64,000 bases of DNA, taken from NCBI RefSeq assembly GCF_038006205.1, contig NZ_JBBOUU010000001.1:312001-376000 (forward strand), written 5' to 3'. Made by a program: the position numbers and the translations under genes. The stretch comes from Solibacillus sp. FSL R7-0668. Its GTDB lineage: Bacteria; Bacillota; Bacilli; Bacillales_A; Planococcaceae. Positions 8,638 to 17,259 of the stretch are shown piece by piece. Within the stretch, counting starts at the first letter, position 1, and every line of letters starts with the position of its first letter. The notes beneath the pieces were generated by a model. That model had not been told where the DNA came from, did no database searches, and saw only the letters and a program-made list of their open reading frames with translations.

Positions 8638-10740
8638 ATGAATAAATTATTACATCCGATTACGGACTGGGTATCAACAAAGCGTGGTGCTTGGATTACG
8701 TTAATTATTTGGCTTGTTCTAATGATTGGTTTAAGTGCTGGTCCAAAGCTAAGCGAATATAAAACATCAAATTTCCAATCACTACCGGATGATGCAAAGT
8801 CAATTATCGCAGAAAATAAATTAACCGAATACTTCCCGAATGAACAGGGAACACCAGGGATTCTCGTTTTCCATAATGAAAAGGGCGACATTAATGCTGA
8901 AAGTGTAACAGCGATAGTAAATGCAATTATTGCTGAAAGTATTGAAGGCATTGACCAAATTATCGATATATCACAGCTACCACCGCAAGCATTAGAAGGC
9001 TTCATATCAGAAGATCAATCGACAATGATTATACCAATGACACTTGAAAAAGGACTTGGTAATGCAGCTTACGAACAAATCAACGACCATGCTTCTGAAA
9101 TAGGAAATGAAGCAGCGAAAGCGACAGGCGACACGAAATTCTACATTACAGGTCCAGCTGGGATTGCTGGAGATACAATTAAGCTGTTTGAACAAGCAGA
9201 CTTCCAGTTATTATTTGCGACAGTCTTTATTATTTTAATTTTATTAATCATTATTTACCGTTCCCCATTACTAGCGATTATTCCATTACTTGCAACAGTT
9301 ATCGTGTATCAAGTAGCCAACCAAACGATTGCATTAATGGGGGCTGCTGGCTTAGAAATTAACAATTCAACGACTTCAATTATGAGTATATTATTATTCG
9401 CAGCGGTAATTGATTACTCATTATTCGTGTTCTCACGCTATCGTGAAGAGTTAAACCATTATGCAGATAAATACGAGGCGATGAAGCATGCGATGCGTGC
9501 AACAGGTGAACCAGTATTTTTTGCGGGTGGTACCGTTTTAGCAGCGATGCTTGTGTTATTCTTCGCTGATTTCCGTGATTATCAAAACTTCGCGCCAATC
9601 TTTGGTATGGCAGTATTCATCATCATGCTCGGTTCAGTAACATTAGTACCGGCGTTATTCGCATTATTTGGACGTAAAGCATTCTGGCCAAAAGTACCGA
9701 AATATGGCGAAATTAAAGAAGTAAAGCACGGTATTTGGGGACCAATCGCCAAATTTGTTGTGAACAAACCGTATATTTCAGGTGGTTTAGTATTAGTGTT
9801 CATGATTATTACATCGCTAAACGTTCTTAACTTAAAGTATGAATTTGATACGGTAAAATCATTCCCAGACGATTTACCTTCACGTGTTGGCTATGAAATC
9901 GTGGAGTCCCGCTTTGATAAAGGGGAGCTTGCACCAACGTCTCTACTTGTAGAAAGTAAAGAAGCGATTACAGAGCAGCAACAGCAAGCATTAACAGCAA
10001 GCTTGTTAGCGGATGAGCTGATTGCTTCAGTTCGTCCATCAGCGGTGTCTGAAGATGGCACAAAAGTAAAGCTATCAATGGCATTCAACTTAAATCCATA
10101 CTCTCCAGAAGCAATTGAAAAGCTAGAAAATATGCGTGACAATAGCGCAGACTACTTAAAAGAGGCTGGCATTGACGGCGAATTATTATTTGCAGGCACA
10201 ACAGCGAAATTAGTAGATGAACGTAATGTGAATAACGCAGATATTTATAAAATTGTTTTACTAGAAACATTATTAATTTTAGGATTATTATTCGTATTAA
10301 CACGTTCTTGGAAAATGCCAATTTATATGATGGCAACAATTTTAGTGTCGTACTTATCGGCATTAGGCTTAGGGTTATTCTTAGTGGATGTATTATTCGG
10401 CTATGAAGCAATTAGTACACGTGTACCGGTATATGCGTTCATCTTCCTGGTAGCGCTTGGAATCGACTACAACATTATATTAGTATCACGTTTCCTTGAA
10501 GAACGTAAAACTCATAGAGTGAAAGAAGCGCTTGAAATTGCAATTCGCAATACAGGTGGTGTGATTTCATCGGCTGGTGTGATTTTAGCAGCAACATTTG
10601 CAGCACTTATGACAATGCCAATTGCTGATTTATTCGTATTCGGTTTCATGGTAGCGGTCGGAATCATTATCGACACCTTCCTGGTACGCGGTATGCTATT
10701 ACCGATGCTCATACTAACATTTGAAAAAGAGAAGAAATAA
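8638..10740 (+). CDS. MMPL/RND family transporter
   Basis: Large inner-membrane exporter of 700 aa, related to YdfJ/MmpL proteins. It has the duplicated RND layout: one membrane helix, an extracytoplasmic loop (about residues 40-190), five or six helices, then a second helix (near 380), second loop and final helix bundle. The paired motifs AAVIDYSLFVFSRYREE and VALGIDYNIILVSRFLEE are the two symmetrical proton-relay regions with their Asp-Tyr pairs. ATG lies 6 bases after AAAAAGGAGG. A two-component system follows, so export of a lipid or antimicrobial in response to a membrane signal is plausible but unproven. Confidence 0.88.
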   Translation: MNKLLHPITDWVSTKRGAWITLIIWLVLMIGLSAGPKLSEYKTSNFQSLPDDAKSIIAENKLTEYFPNEQGTPGILVFHNEKGDINAESVTAIVNAIIAESIEGIDQIIDISQLPPQALEGFISEDQSTMIIPMTLEKGLGNAAYEQINDHASEIGNEAAKATGDTKFYITGPAGIAGDTIKLFEQADFQLLFATVFIILILLIIIYRSPLLAIIPLLATVIVYQVANQTIALMGAAGLEINNSTTSIMSILLFAAVIDYSLFVFSRYREELNHYADKYEAMKHAMRATGEPVFFAGGTVLAAMLVLFFADFRDYQNFAPIFGMAVFIIMLGSVTLVPALFALFGRKAFWPKVPKYGEIKEVKHGIWGPIAKFVVNKPYISGGLVLVFMIITSLNVLNLKYEFDTVKSFPDDLPSRVGYEIVESRFDKGELAPTSLLVESKEAITEQQQQALTASLLADELIASVRPSAVSEDGTKVKLSMAFNLNPYSPEAIEKLENMRDNSADYLKEAGIDGELLFAGTTAKLVDERNVNNADIYKIVLLETLLILGLLFVLTRSWKMPIYMMATILVSYLSALGLGLFLVDVLFGYEAISTRVPVYAFIFLVALGIDYNIILVSRFLEERKTHRVKEALEIAIRNTGGVISSAGVILAATFAALMTMPIADLFVFGFMVAVGIIIDTFLVRGMLLPMLILTFEKEKK

Positions 10741-10753
10741 CGAGTAATATGAT

Positions 10754-10784
10754 GAGGGATCGAGTAAATCGATGCCTCTTTTTA
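10754..10784 (+). terminator. Terminator or attenuator after the MMPL gene
   Basis: Stem GAGGGATCGA (10754-10763) with TCGATGCCTC (10769-10778), one mismatch, followed by TTTTT. It lies 23 bases before the response-regulator gene, so read-through is probably needed for its expression unless a separate promoter exists. Confidence 0.7.
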
Positions 10785-10806
10785 AACTATAAAAGTAGGT
10801 GAACGC

Positions 10807-11475
10807 ATGCAAATTTTAGTGGTAGATGATGATGCATTTATTCGGAAATTAATTGGCATTCATCTTAAGAAAGAAGGCTACACTGCACATTTTGCAAGTG
10901 ATGGTATAGAGGCACTGATATTGCTTTCAGAACATGATTTTGATTTAGCAATCGTCGATGTGATGATGCCAAAAATGGACGGTATTCAATTAACAAAGCG
11001 TTTGACTGAACAGGATATACCTGTGTTAATGCTAACGGCGAAAGCAACATTAGATGATAAAGAAAAAGGCTTTTTAGCAGGAGCCGATGATTATATGATC
11101 AAACCGTTTGAACCTAAAGAGCTCTTGTTTCGAGTGCGTGCCATATTACGCCGCTTTCAAAAAATGGAGCGGGGCATAACAAAAATTGCGAATATGATGA
11201 TTGACCGTCAAACATTTGAGGTGAAGGTAGGGGAGCAGGGGTTACTGTTACCGTTAAAGGAGTTTGAATTATTAAGTATTTTATGTAGTCGTCCAGAAGT
11301 TGTGTTTTCACGCAATCAGCTAATGGAGCATGTGTGGGGGTATGATTATGATGGAGATGATTTTACCCTGACAACGCATATTAAGCGTCTACGTACCCGT
11401 TTAGAAGAGGTAAACGCGAACGTAAAAATTCAAACGGTGCGCGGTATTGGTTATAAGGTTGAAGAAATAAAATGA
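10807..11475 (+). CDS. OmpR-family response regulator
   Basis: DNA-binding response regulator, 222 aa. The receiver domain (1-115) has the acidic pair DDD at 7-9, phospho-acceptor Asp in VDVMMPKMDG, Thr in MLTAKA and Lys in MIKPFEP. The C-terminal winged helix (about 125-222) ends in the usual TVRGIGYKVE. It overlaps the sensor kinase gene by 4 bases (ATGA). Together they form a two-component system, most likely controlling the MMPL exporter just upstream. Confidence 0.92.
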   Translation: MQILVVDDDAFIRKLIGIHLKKEGYTAHFASDGIEALILLSEHDFDLAIVDVMMPKMDGIQLTKRLTEQDIPVLMLTAKATLDDKEKGFLAGADDYMIKPFEPKELLFRVRAILRRFQKMERGITKIANMMIDRQTFEVKVGEQGLLLPLKEFELLSILCSRPEVVFSRNQLMEHVWGYDYDGDDFTLTTHIKRLRTRLEEVNANVKIQTVRGIGYKVEEIK

Positions 11476-12842
11476 AAACATTATATAAGCAGTATATTAT
11501 TGTGACACTAGTGGTCATTGTAGCAAGCATTACACTGTCAATGCTATTGCTTGGCCAAATTTATAATGCGCAAATACGTCCTGATACGGATGAGGAAAAC
11601 TTTGAAGTGGCGCAAGAAGTAAAGCAAATCTTAAATGCTATGCCAGAGGAAAGCTACGACGCATATTTCCAGGCAGTTGCCAAGTTAGGATATCAAGTAA
11701 CGATTGCAAACGAATCGGGGCAAATGACACATTACGGGTCAGCGTTTAAAAAAAATGAATTGAATAGAGCGATGCGTGCAATTATCGGTACAGAAAATGT
11801 TTATCACGGCATTCAAGGGTATAAGGAAAGATTTTTCTTTATGAACCATTTTGCGAATGATGTGCAAAATACAATTGGTGTTTCGATTTCATTGAGTGGA
11901 GAGCCTCATGCGCTATTTATTCGTCAAGATAATGCGACATTGTTTTCAGAAATGCATTTTTTAATTGTTGGCGTGATTATCATTAGTGGGATTATTATTT
12001 TAGGCACGATGATTTTTTTAGCGCGACAGCTTGTACAGCCGCTAAAGCAATTACAAAAGGCAACGGAACAAATCGCGCAAGAAAACTATGATATTCAGTT
12101 AACTATTGAACGTGATGATGAACTTGGAATGCTTGCCACTCAGTTTCAAAAGATGGCAAAGCGTCTAGCGGAAAATGATCAGACAAAAAAGGATTTCATA
12201 AATAATGTGTCACATGATTTTCAATCGCCGCTGCTCAACATTCAAGGCTATGCTAATGTGTTGAAGGATGGGGAGAACACCGAGGAAGAGCGAGTTCAAT
12301 ACTTAGGAATTATAGAGCAGGAAACGAAGCGATTATCGGCGCTAACGAAGCAACTTCTATTATTAAGCTCGCTTGATCAAAAAAGCTTACCGATTGATAA
12401 AACGTATTTTTCACTTGATCAACAGTTGAAGGAACGTTTATTTTCGAAGCGTTGGAAATTGGAAGATAAGCAATTGGAGCTGATTTATGAATTAGAGCCG
12501 GTTGAAATTTATGCAGATCAGCATTTACTTGAGCAAGTATGGGATAATTTGTTATCCAATGCGATTCGTTATAGTGAGGGGGGCAGTAAAATTGCTGTAA
12601 CGTGCAGTAAAAAAGAGGGTTTTGTGCAAGTCGTCATTCAAGATAACGGCATCGGTATTCCTAAAGAAGCGCTCGAAAAGGTAAAGGAGCGTTTTTACAG
12701 AGTTGATCCATCACGTTCTAGTCAAAGTAGTGGTTTAGGACTTGCAATCGTCACGGAAATTGTGAAGCGTCATGACGGAGAGTTTATTATTGAAAGTAAG
12801 CTGGGAAAAGGCACGAAAGTAACAGTGCGCTTTAAACATTAA
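11472..12842 (+). CDS. Sensor histidine kinase
   Basis: Membrane sensor of 456 aa: helix at about 8-28, extracytoplasmic sensor region to about 160, second helix (about 162-184), HAMP linker, dimerisation domain with phospho-accepting H248 (NVSHDFQSP), and the ATPase domain with N-box NLLSNAIRYS and G-boxes DNGIGIP and SSGLGLAI. The residue after the histidine pair is the common D-F rather than E-L-R. Coupled by a 4-base overlap to its response regulator; the ligand is unknown. Confidence 0.92.
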   Translation: MKTLYKQYIIVTLVVIVASITLSMLLLGQIYNAQIRPDTDEENFEVAQEVKQILNAMPEESYDAYFQAVAKLGYQVTIANESGQMTHYGSAFKKNELNRAMRAIIGTENVYHGIQGYKERFFFMNHFANDVQNTIGVSISLSGEPHALFIRQDNATLFSEMHFLIVGVIIISGIIILGTMIFLARQLVQPLKQLQKATEQIAQENYDIQLTIERDDELGMLATQFQKMAKRLAENDQTKKDFINNVSHDFQSPLLNIQGYANVLKDGENTEEERVQYLGIIEQETKRLSALTKQLLLLSSLDQKSLPIDKTYFSLDQQLKERLFSKRWKLEDKQLELIYELEPVEIYADQHLLEQVWDNLLSNAIRYSEGGSKIAVTCSKKEGFVQVVIQDNGIGIPKEALEKVKERFYRVDPSRSSQSSGLGLAIVTEIVKRHDGEFIIESKLGKGTKVTVRFKH

Positions 12843-12931
12843 TAATCCGCTTTATGTCGGTGCTATTGCTGTGGAAAAATAGCGAATGAAAAACGTCTAA
12901 CATCGTACAGGCCTCATTTCTCAACATATAG

Positions 12932-12969
12932 GAACTATCCAGAGAGGGCTTTCTGGATAGTTCTTTATT
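12932..12969 (+). terminator. Terminator between convergent genes
   Basis: Perfect 12-bp stem GAACTATCCAGA (12932-12943) with TCTGGATAGTTC (12952-12963), followed on the + strand by TTTATTTTT. It ends the MMPL/two-component operon. Confidence 0.88.
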
Positions 12970-12970
12970 T

Positions 12971-13915
12971 TTACATTATTTTCGCTTCTTCTAATGTAGG
13001 GAGTGCTTTGATTGCGCCTACCTTTTCACAAACTTTAGCGCCCACACGGTTTGCAAATTCAATAATGGCTACCCATTCTTCTTGGGAAAGCGTCGCTGTG
13101 TCACGCTTCGCCAGTTCATACAAGACAGCGCCAACAAAGGCATCACCCGCTCCTGTTGCATCAATCGCGTTGACCGCAATGGAAGGAATCGTCGTAATGC
13201 GCCCATTTTGGATAAATAATGTACCTGCTGCCCCCTGTGTAATGGCGATGGCTTTATTTTTGAATGGCGTTGCCCATTTTAATGCTTCCTCAAAACTATC
13301 TGTACCCGCGAATAATAGCAGTTCCTCGCTACTCATTTTAATAAAATGCGCGGCATCGATAAACGGTATACATTTTTCGATAAAGCGCTCTGTATCACCT
13401 TTCCATAGATTGGCGCGGTAATTCGGATCAAATGAAATAAAATGATTTTGCATGAGCAATGTTTGCATCAACTGCTCGTAGGTTTTACTAAAAGGCTCAC
13501 TAAGTAGTGCCGTAGCAGAACCGAAGTGAATAATATCCATGGCCATGAGCTTTTGTAAATGCAAGTCTTCAATGCGTAGCAGCTCATCAGCCCCACGATT
13601 AAAAATAAAGTCGCGCTCGCCACCGATTTCGCGCGAGACAAAAGCAAGTGTTGTTGGTGCAGAAGAGTCAAAAATGAGCTGTTCCGTGCAAACGCCTGCC
13701 TGTTGCAAGGTTTGTTGTAAAAAGTGACCAAACGCATCATCGCCTACTTTACCGCAAAAGTAAGCGTTTCCACCGAGCTTGGCAATAGCTGCTGCGACAT
13801 TTGCTGGAGCTCCACCTGCCTGTTTTTCAAACGTTGTTGCTTCTATAAGAGATTGCTGAATTTCAGTCGTAAAAAAATCGATTAATAATTCGCCAATGCA
13901 AAGAATTTTTTTCAA
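12971..13915 (-). CDS. PfkB-family carbohydrate kinase (fructokinase-like)
   Basis: Ribokinase-family sugar kinase of 314 aa. Signature 1 is seen as GGAPANVAAAIAKLGG near residue 34, and signature 2 with the catalytic Asp as DATGAGDAFVGA near 250. The N-terminal MKKILCIGELLIDFF is the usual opening. Fructokinase is the best guess from the overall sequence, but ribokinase- or gluconate-type substrates are possible. The start is a TTG (13915) 8 bases downstream of a perfect AGGAGG; no ATG lies nearby. No transporter or other sugar gene adjoins it. Confidence 0.85.
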   Translation of the reverse strand: MKKILCIGELLIDFFTTEIQQSLIEATTFEKQAGGAPANVAAAIAKLGGNAYFCGKVGDDAFGHFLQQTLQQAGVCTEQLIFDSSAPTTLAFVSREIGGERDFIFNRGADELLRIEDLHLQKLMAMDIIHFGSATALLSEPFSKTYEQLMQTLLMQNHFISFDPNYRANLWKGDTERFIEKCIPFIDAAHFIKMSSEELLLFAGTDSFEEALKWATPFKNKAIAITQGAAGTLFIQNGRITTIPSIAVNAIDATGAGDAFVGAVLYELAKRDTATLSQEEWVAIIEFANRVGAKVCEKVGAIKALPTLEEAKIM

Positions 13916-14067
13916 AAGAGAGTCCTCCTAATTATCATCATCCTTTAAATTTTGGCATAAACACAACTAAATTAAAAATAATTACGCTGACATTGCGTTA
14001 TAAAATGTATAAAAATAACAATAATGTGTCGGCTTACTAGGTTGTTATCCACTGAAATACAAAAACA
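13916..14067 (-). other. Leader region of the PfkB kinase
   Basis: Intergenic stretch between the RNA terminator (14068) and the kinase start. AT-rich; the ribosome binding site is at 13922-13927. I see no convincing promoter or riboswitch in it. Confidence 0.4.
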
Positions 14068-14098
14068 CCTTCACAATGAAGTGAAGGTGTTCAAAAGC
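14068..14098 (-). terminator. Terminator of the candidate RNA
   Basis: Stem 14069-14079 (AACACCTTCAC on +) with the complementary arm ending near 14096, 6-base loop; the minus-strand continuation is TTTTTGTATTT. Confidence 0.8.
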
Positions 14099-14262
14099 TC
14101 AATATTAGCTAGCATGCTTATGTAAGCAGCCACATTGCCGTAGTTATTATAGAAAGTTTTAAACCACCACTCCTCAAAGTGGGTGTTCGCAAATGTTATC
14201 TTGTCTATCCCAGAGTCAAAAGAGTCCGGGCACGCCATTCCAACATCGATGTAAAACTCCCT
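14068..14262 (-). ncRNA. Candidate structured non-coding RNA, about 195 nt
   Basis: No ORF covers this region. On the minus strand it opens after a -10-like TATACT (14268-14273) and ends in a perfect 11-bp hairpin AACACCTTCAC/GTGAAGGTGTT followed by a T-rich tail. In between are several local hairpins (for example CCACT/AGTGG around 14165-14185, GCTTA/TAAGC near 14114-14133). Base composition is richer in G and C than the surrounding intergenic DNA. Size and self-contained layout would suit a 6S-like RNA, but I could not build the long closing helix by eye, so the class is open. Confidence 0.45.
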
Positions 14263-14389
14263 GTATAAGTATAAAGGTTAAAACTTAATATTCGTACGTA
14301 CAACGTAGCCTTATTGTTATCATATAGTAAGTGTTTGTGCATTGCAAGAAAGTATGTTTTCGAAAAAAAGTCAAATAATTTGAATGCAT

Positions 14390-15103
14390 TTATTGAATAT
14401 CGTGTACCGTAATTTCTGAATTCGCTTGGAATTGTAGGCTATATTTTCTTTGGTAGTAGATGTCAGCATAGCCTTCCTTTTTACCGTCGCGATTATCGAC
14501 TTTTTCGTCCATATAAATGAAAACCGAGTCATAGCGAAGTTCATCTGCATCAAGTGCAGCTTGAATCTCCTTTACCGTCTTTAAAAAAGCTTCCTTCGAT
14601 TCACCTTTATACAAAGCAAATTCAATCGTGATCGAAGGGGCGACAGGTACATCAACAGTCGGTGTCCATTCTTTTTGTGGGAACTGTTTTGGCACCTCAA
14701 TAGAATAGCTGACACCACCGCTAAAAACGTCTGCTAATAATTTTTTTACGTAGCTGGACCCTTGCACACTCCATAGAGATGACATGCCTTCATCCTTCGA
14801 GTCGTAATGGAGCGTTGCTGTTTCTATGGATATTGGGCTATATTTTGGTCCAATTTCAATTGAATAAGTCCAATTGTTTGGCGGCTCATAAAAAGTGACA
14901 TCAAACATATACGTGCCCGATTTAAAATTATAGCCACCTTTTTCTATTTGAACATTTGTATCGGTATAGGTTTCGGTTAAATGCTTCTTCAACGTAGATT
15001 TGGCGATTTGTTTGGATATAAAATTGCCGTTAAATTCATTATAGCCAAAAAGTACAAAGCCCGTAATGATGAGTGCAGGTATAATAAAAAGCCATTTTTT
15101 CAT
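14390..15103 (-). CDS. Membrane-anchored protein of the ECF sigma operon (YfjL-like)
   Basis: 237-aa protein with one N-terminal membrane helix (about 4-22) and a large extracytoplasmic domain with many beta-prone segments; no catalytic motif seen. It resembles YfjL-type hypothetical proteins. Its ATG overlaps the stop of the anti-sigma gene by 4 bases, making it the third gene of the sigma operon. A role as sensor or modulator of the anti-sigma factor is possible but is inferred from position only. Confidence 0.65.
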   Translation of the reverse strand: MKKWLFIIPALIITGFVLFGYNEFNGNFISKQIAKSTLKKHLTETYTDTNVQIEKGGYNFKSGTYMFDVTFYEPPNNWTYSIEIGPKYSPISIETATLHYDSKDEGMSSLWSVQGSSYVKKLLADVFSGGVSYSIEVPKQFPQKEWTPTVDVPVAPSITIEFALYKGESKEAFLKTVKEIQAALDADELRYDSVFIYMDEKVDNRDGKKEGYADIYYQRKYSLQFQANSEITVHDIQ

Positions 15104-15690
15104 GAGGCATCCTCCTTTTTAAATGCTTGAATAAGTAGTTTTACAACAATGACACCGAGTATCGTAAATAGGGTATGGATGAAGGCTGTGAAGATACAAC
15201 CCCAAACGGTATTCAGAACTAATGACAACGCAGAGGAATAATGCTCAATTTGCTGTGTATACCAATTCGAATAGGAGCCGAAAGATTGAATCGTTGCATA
15301 AATAGACCAAATCAAGATTGGTAAAAATGAGAGTAACAGCGTCAGCAGTACATGGCGATAAAAATAAAATGTAACAGCGCCTAAAATGAAATAAGACAAA
15401 ATAAAGGCAAAGCTCTCATTTAATAAAGACGTATTGATGGCAAAAACAAAGGATAGCACAACGAATAGGAGCTGATAAATCGTCAGTTTCACTTGGACAT
15501 GCTTCATCATTGCGGAAGCAGATTTTTTAGGTGGTATTAATTGTGGCATTGCTTCCATCACATTAGAAGTAAGGTTTCGGCAGTTGGTACAGTTTGATAA
15601 ATGCTGCTTGATCCATTGCTCCGTTTCCTGGTGCACGAGTTTTTCTTCATATAAAGGCAATAAATCTTCGACGATTTTACAGGCATTCAT
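15100..15690 (-). CDS. Anti-sigma factor with zinc-finger N-terminus
   Basis: 196-aa membrane protein. Residues 1-45 carry a zf-HC2/ZAS domain (C4, then H29 and the CTNC pair), the module that holds an ECF sigma factor inactive. About four membrane helices follow (near 70-190). It overlaps the sigma gene at its start and the YfjL-like gene at its end by 4 bases each, so sigma, anti-sigma and third protein are made in step. Confidence 0.8.
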   Translation of the reverse strand: MNACKIVEDLLPLYEEKLVHQETEQWIKQHLSNCTNCRNLTSNVMEAMPQLIPPKKSASAMMKHVQVKLTIYQLLFVVLSFVFAINTSLLNESFAFILSYFILGAVTFYFYRHVLLTLLLSFLPILIWSIYATIQSFGSYSNWYTQQIEHYSSALSLVLNTVWGCIFTAFIHTLFTILGVIVVKLLIQAFKKEDAS

Positions 15691-16178
15691 GATATATCCT
15701 CCTCTCGCTGTAACTTGATTTTTTGTCGGTGAAAATTGACACGTACATAGTTTTCGCTGAGCTCAAGCAAATCGCCAATTTCCTTAAAGCTGAGTTCGCC
15801 AAAAATTCGGAGTAGCACAATGTCCTTAAATGGAGGGGCGAGCTGCTCGATTTTGAGTAACAGCCGTTTCGATTCCTCTTTTAGTTCAACCAATTGCTCG
15901 ATCGTAAACAATGGTACGGCTGGCTGTAATTCGATTTTAGTTAATAAGTTTTTTTCATAGTTCTTTTTGCGATAATGTTTTTTTAATAAATTGTTGGCGA
16001 TCTTAAATAACCAAGTCGAAAGGGCAGCTTCTCCGCGATATGTATGAATCGATTTTGTAGCTTCGTAAAAAACATCCTGCGTTAAATCTTCAGCGATGGC
16101 TGAGTTAGACGTTTTAATATAGAAGAAAGCGTAAAGCTTTGGCTGTAACTCCCGATAAATTTGCGCTAACGCATCCAC
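15687..16178 (-). CDS. ECF-type RNA polymerase sigma factor
   Basis: Sigma-70 family protein of 163 aa with region 2 (about 8-75: AEDLTQDVFYEATKSIHTY, then STWLFKIANNLL) and region 4 (about 105-160: LLRIFGELSFKEIGDLLELS). There is no region 1.1 or 3, as expected of group IV sigmas. The start is GTG at 16178, 6 bases after GAGGTG. Heads the operon with its anti-sigma factor; an ECF-like promoter lies upstream, suggesting autoregulation. Target genes cannot be named. Confidence 0.88.
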   Translation of the reverse strand: MDALAQIYRELQPKLYAFFYIKTSNSAIAEDLTQDVFYEATKSIHTYRGEAALSTWLFKIANNLLKKHYRKKNYEKNLLTKIELQPAVPLFTIEQLVELKEESKRLLLKIEQLAPPFKDIVLLRIFGELSFKEIGDLLELSENYVRVNFHRQKIKLQREEDIS

Positions 16179-16214
16179 TCAGTTCACCTCTCAAAATGAT
16201 CTTCACTAGTATAG

Positions 16215-16239
16215 TACCTTCAATGGAGGTTTCGTTACA
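16215..16239 (-). promoter_or_regulatory. Possible autoregulatory ECF promoter
   Basis: On the minus strand TGTAAC (16239-16234) is followed after 15 bases by GGTA (16218-16215). This resembles the TGAAAC/TGTAAC...CGTA or CGTC layout of Bacillus ECF promoters, though the -10 is one base off. Confidence 0.35.
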
Positions 16240-16256
16240 AAAAAGTCAAAATAAAA

Positions 16257-16283
16257 AAGCCTTCCTGCCATTTCGGAAGCCTT
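16257..16283 (-). terminator. Terminator of the HD hydrolase gene
   Basis: Minus-strand stem AAGGCTTCC/GGAAGGCTT (16283-16275 with 16265-16257), one internal mismatch, followed by TTTTTTATTTT. Confidence 0.75.
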
Positions 16284-16288
16284 TGTAG

Positions 16289-16933
16289 TTAGTCTATATG
16301 CTGTTTTAAAATGCTTTCAGTGAGCTCTGCAATATCGATGACCGTTTTTTCAGCGACTGCATCCGTTAAAATTTCGTTGCGGAAGTATTGGACACTTGTT
16401 GGTAAGTTGATGAGCAGCAGCTTAGATAATGCAATTTGGTACATATGAACAAATTCTTGGTCTGTATTGCCACGCTTTAATTCTGCGAACGACTCGTAAA
16501 ACTGATCCAGCTTATCGGCAAATTCGAGTAAACGGCCTTCGATTGTGCCATCCTTACCTTCTTTCATCCGCTCAAAAAAGATGGCTTGCAGGTCTTCTGG
16601 GATTTCTTGGACAATAAATTTCTCCATCATCTTTTCTTCAACATGAGAGAGCATTTGCTTTAACTCCACGCTTGCATGTTTGACGGGTGTTTTAATATCG
16701 CCGATGAATACTTCTGCAAAATCGTGGTTAATTGTTTTTTCATATAACGATTTCCAATTAATTTCGTTACCTGCACGCTCCTCAAGAGTGGCAAAAAACA
16801 ACGCATACTGTGAAACCTTCCAAGAATGTGCTGCTACATTATGCTCTTCAAATTTAAAGCGCCCAGGACAGCGAATAATGCGTTCAAGATCATTTAAGCT
16901 CGTAAAAAATGTGTGGATTCCGATAATGATCAC
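16289..16933 (-). CDS. HD-domain phosphohydrolase (YfbR-like 5'-nucleotidase family)
   Basis: 214-aa metal-dependent HD-superfamily protein. The first metal ligand region is EEHNVAAHSWKVSQ and the HD pair is in TINHDFAEVFIGD; a later Asp lies in LLEFADKLDQ. This order fits the YfbR/YGK1-type deoxynucleotide 5'-phosphatases. The start is unusual: the longest frame opens with GTG at 16933, but that codon overlaps the AAAAGGAG ribosome binding site. The real start is more likely ATT (16927) or ATC (16924), 5 and 8 bases after it; no ATG or TTG exists near. Confidence 0.75.
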   Translation of the reverse strand: MIIIGIHTFFTSLNDLERIIRCPGRFKFEEHNVAAHSWKVSQYALFFATLEERAGNEINWKSLYEKTINHDFAEVFIGDIKTPVKHASVELKQMLSHVEEKMMEKFIVQEIPEDLQAIFFERMKEGKDGTIEGRLLEFADKLDQFYESFAELKRGNTDQEFVHMYQIALSKLLLINLPTSVQYFRNEILTDAVAEKTVIDIAELTESILKQHID

Positions 16934-17039
16934 TCCTTTTGATTGATTACTTATATTTTACTACTTGTTATACCCGAAAAATGTTTTTTTAAAAGTTCTT
17001 TAAAAAACTTTAACAAGACATTTACAAAATGGCAATATA

Positions 17040-17060
17040 GACACCCACAATGTGAGTGTC
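17040..17060 (-). terminator. Hairpin after the YjfB-like gene
   Basis: Minus-strand stem GACACTCAC/GTGGGTGTC with a 3-base loop and one G-U pair; only a weak T-rich tail follows. Confidence 0.55.
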
Positions 17061-17070
17061 CATAAAACAG

Positions 17071-17259
17071 TTAAATCTGGATATCGATTGCTTGCCCTTT
17101 GTATGGGTGGGCTGCAGGCGCCGCTTGTTGTTGTGGAAGGTTCTCCATCATTTCAACGACACCAGCTGCACCGGTAGTCATGGCCTTGTCTAAAATACTC
17201 ATTTGCAATGTTTGTTGAAGAGAAGCAAGTTGAGCAGACATCATCGCGTTCAATTCCAT
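17071..17259 (-). CDS. yjfB: YjfB-family putative motility protein
   Basis: 62-aa protein matching the YjfB_motility family: N-terminal MELNAMMSAQLASLQQ, amphipathic helix with LDKAMTTGAAGVVEMMEN, and a short proline/alanine tail. In Bacillus subtilis the homolog belongs to the motility regulon; its molecular function is unknown. I start it at ATG 17259, 7 bases after GGAGGGG; a longer frame to 17301 has no ribosome binding site. No flagellar genes lie nearby. Confidence 0.75.
   Translation of the reverse strand: MELNAMMSAQLASLQQTLQMSILDKAMTTGAAGVVEMMENLPQQQAAPAAHPYKGQAIDIQI

Noticed and set aside
13916-14389. T-box, tmRNA, SRP RNA or RNase P RNA
   Set aside because: The conserved blocks of these RNAs are absent on both strands; only a generic structured RNA is supported.
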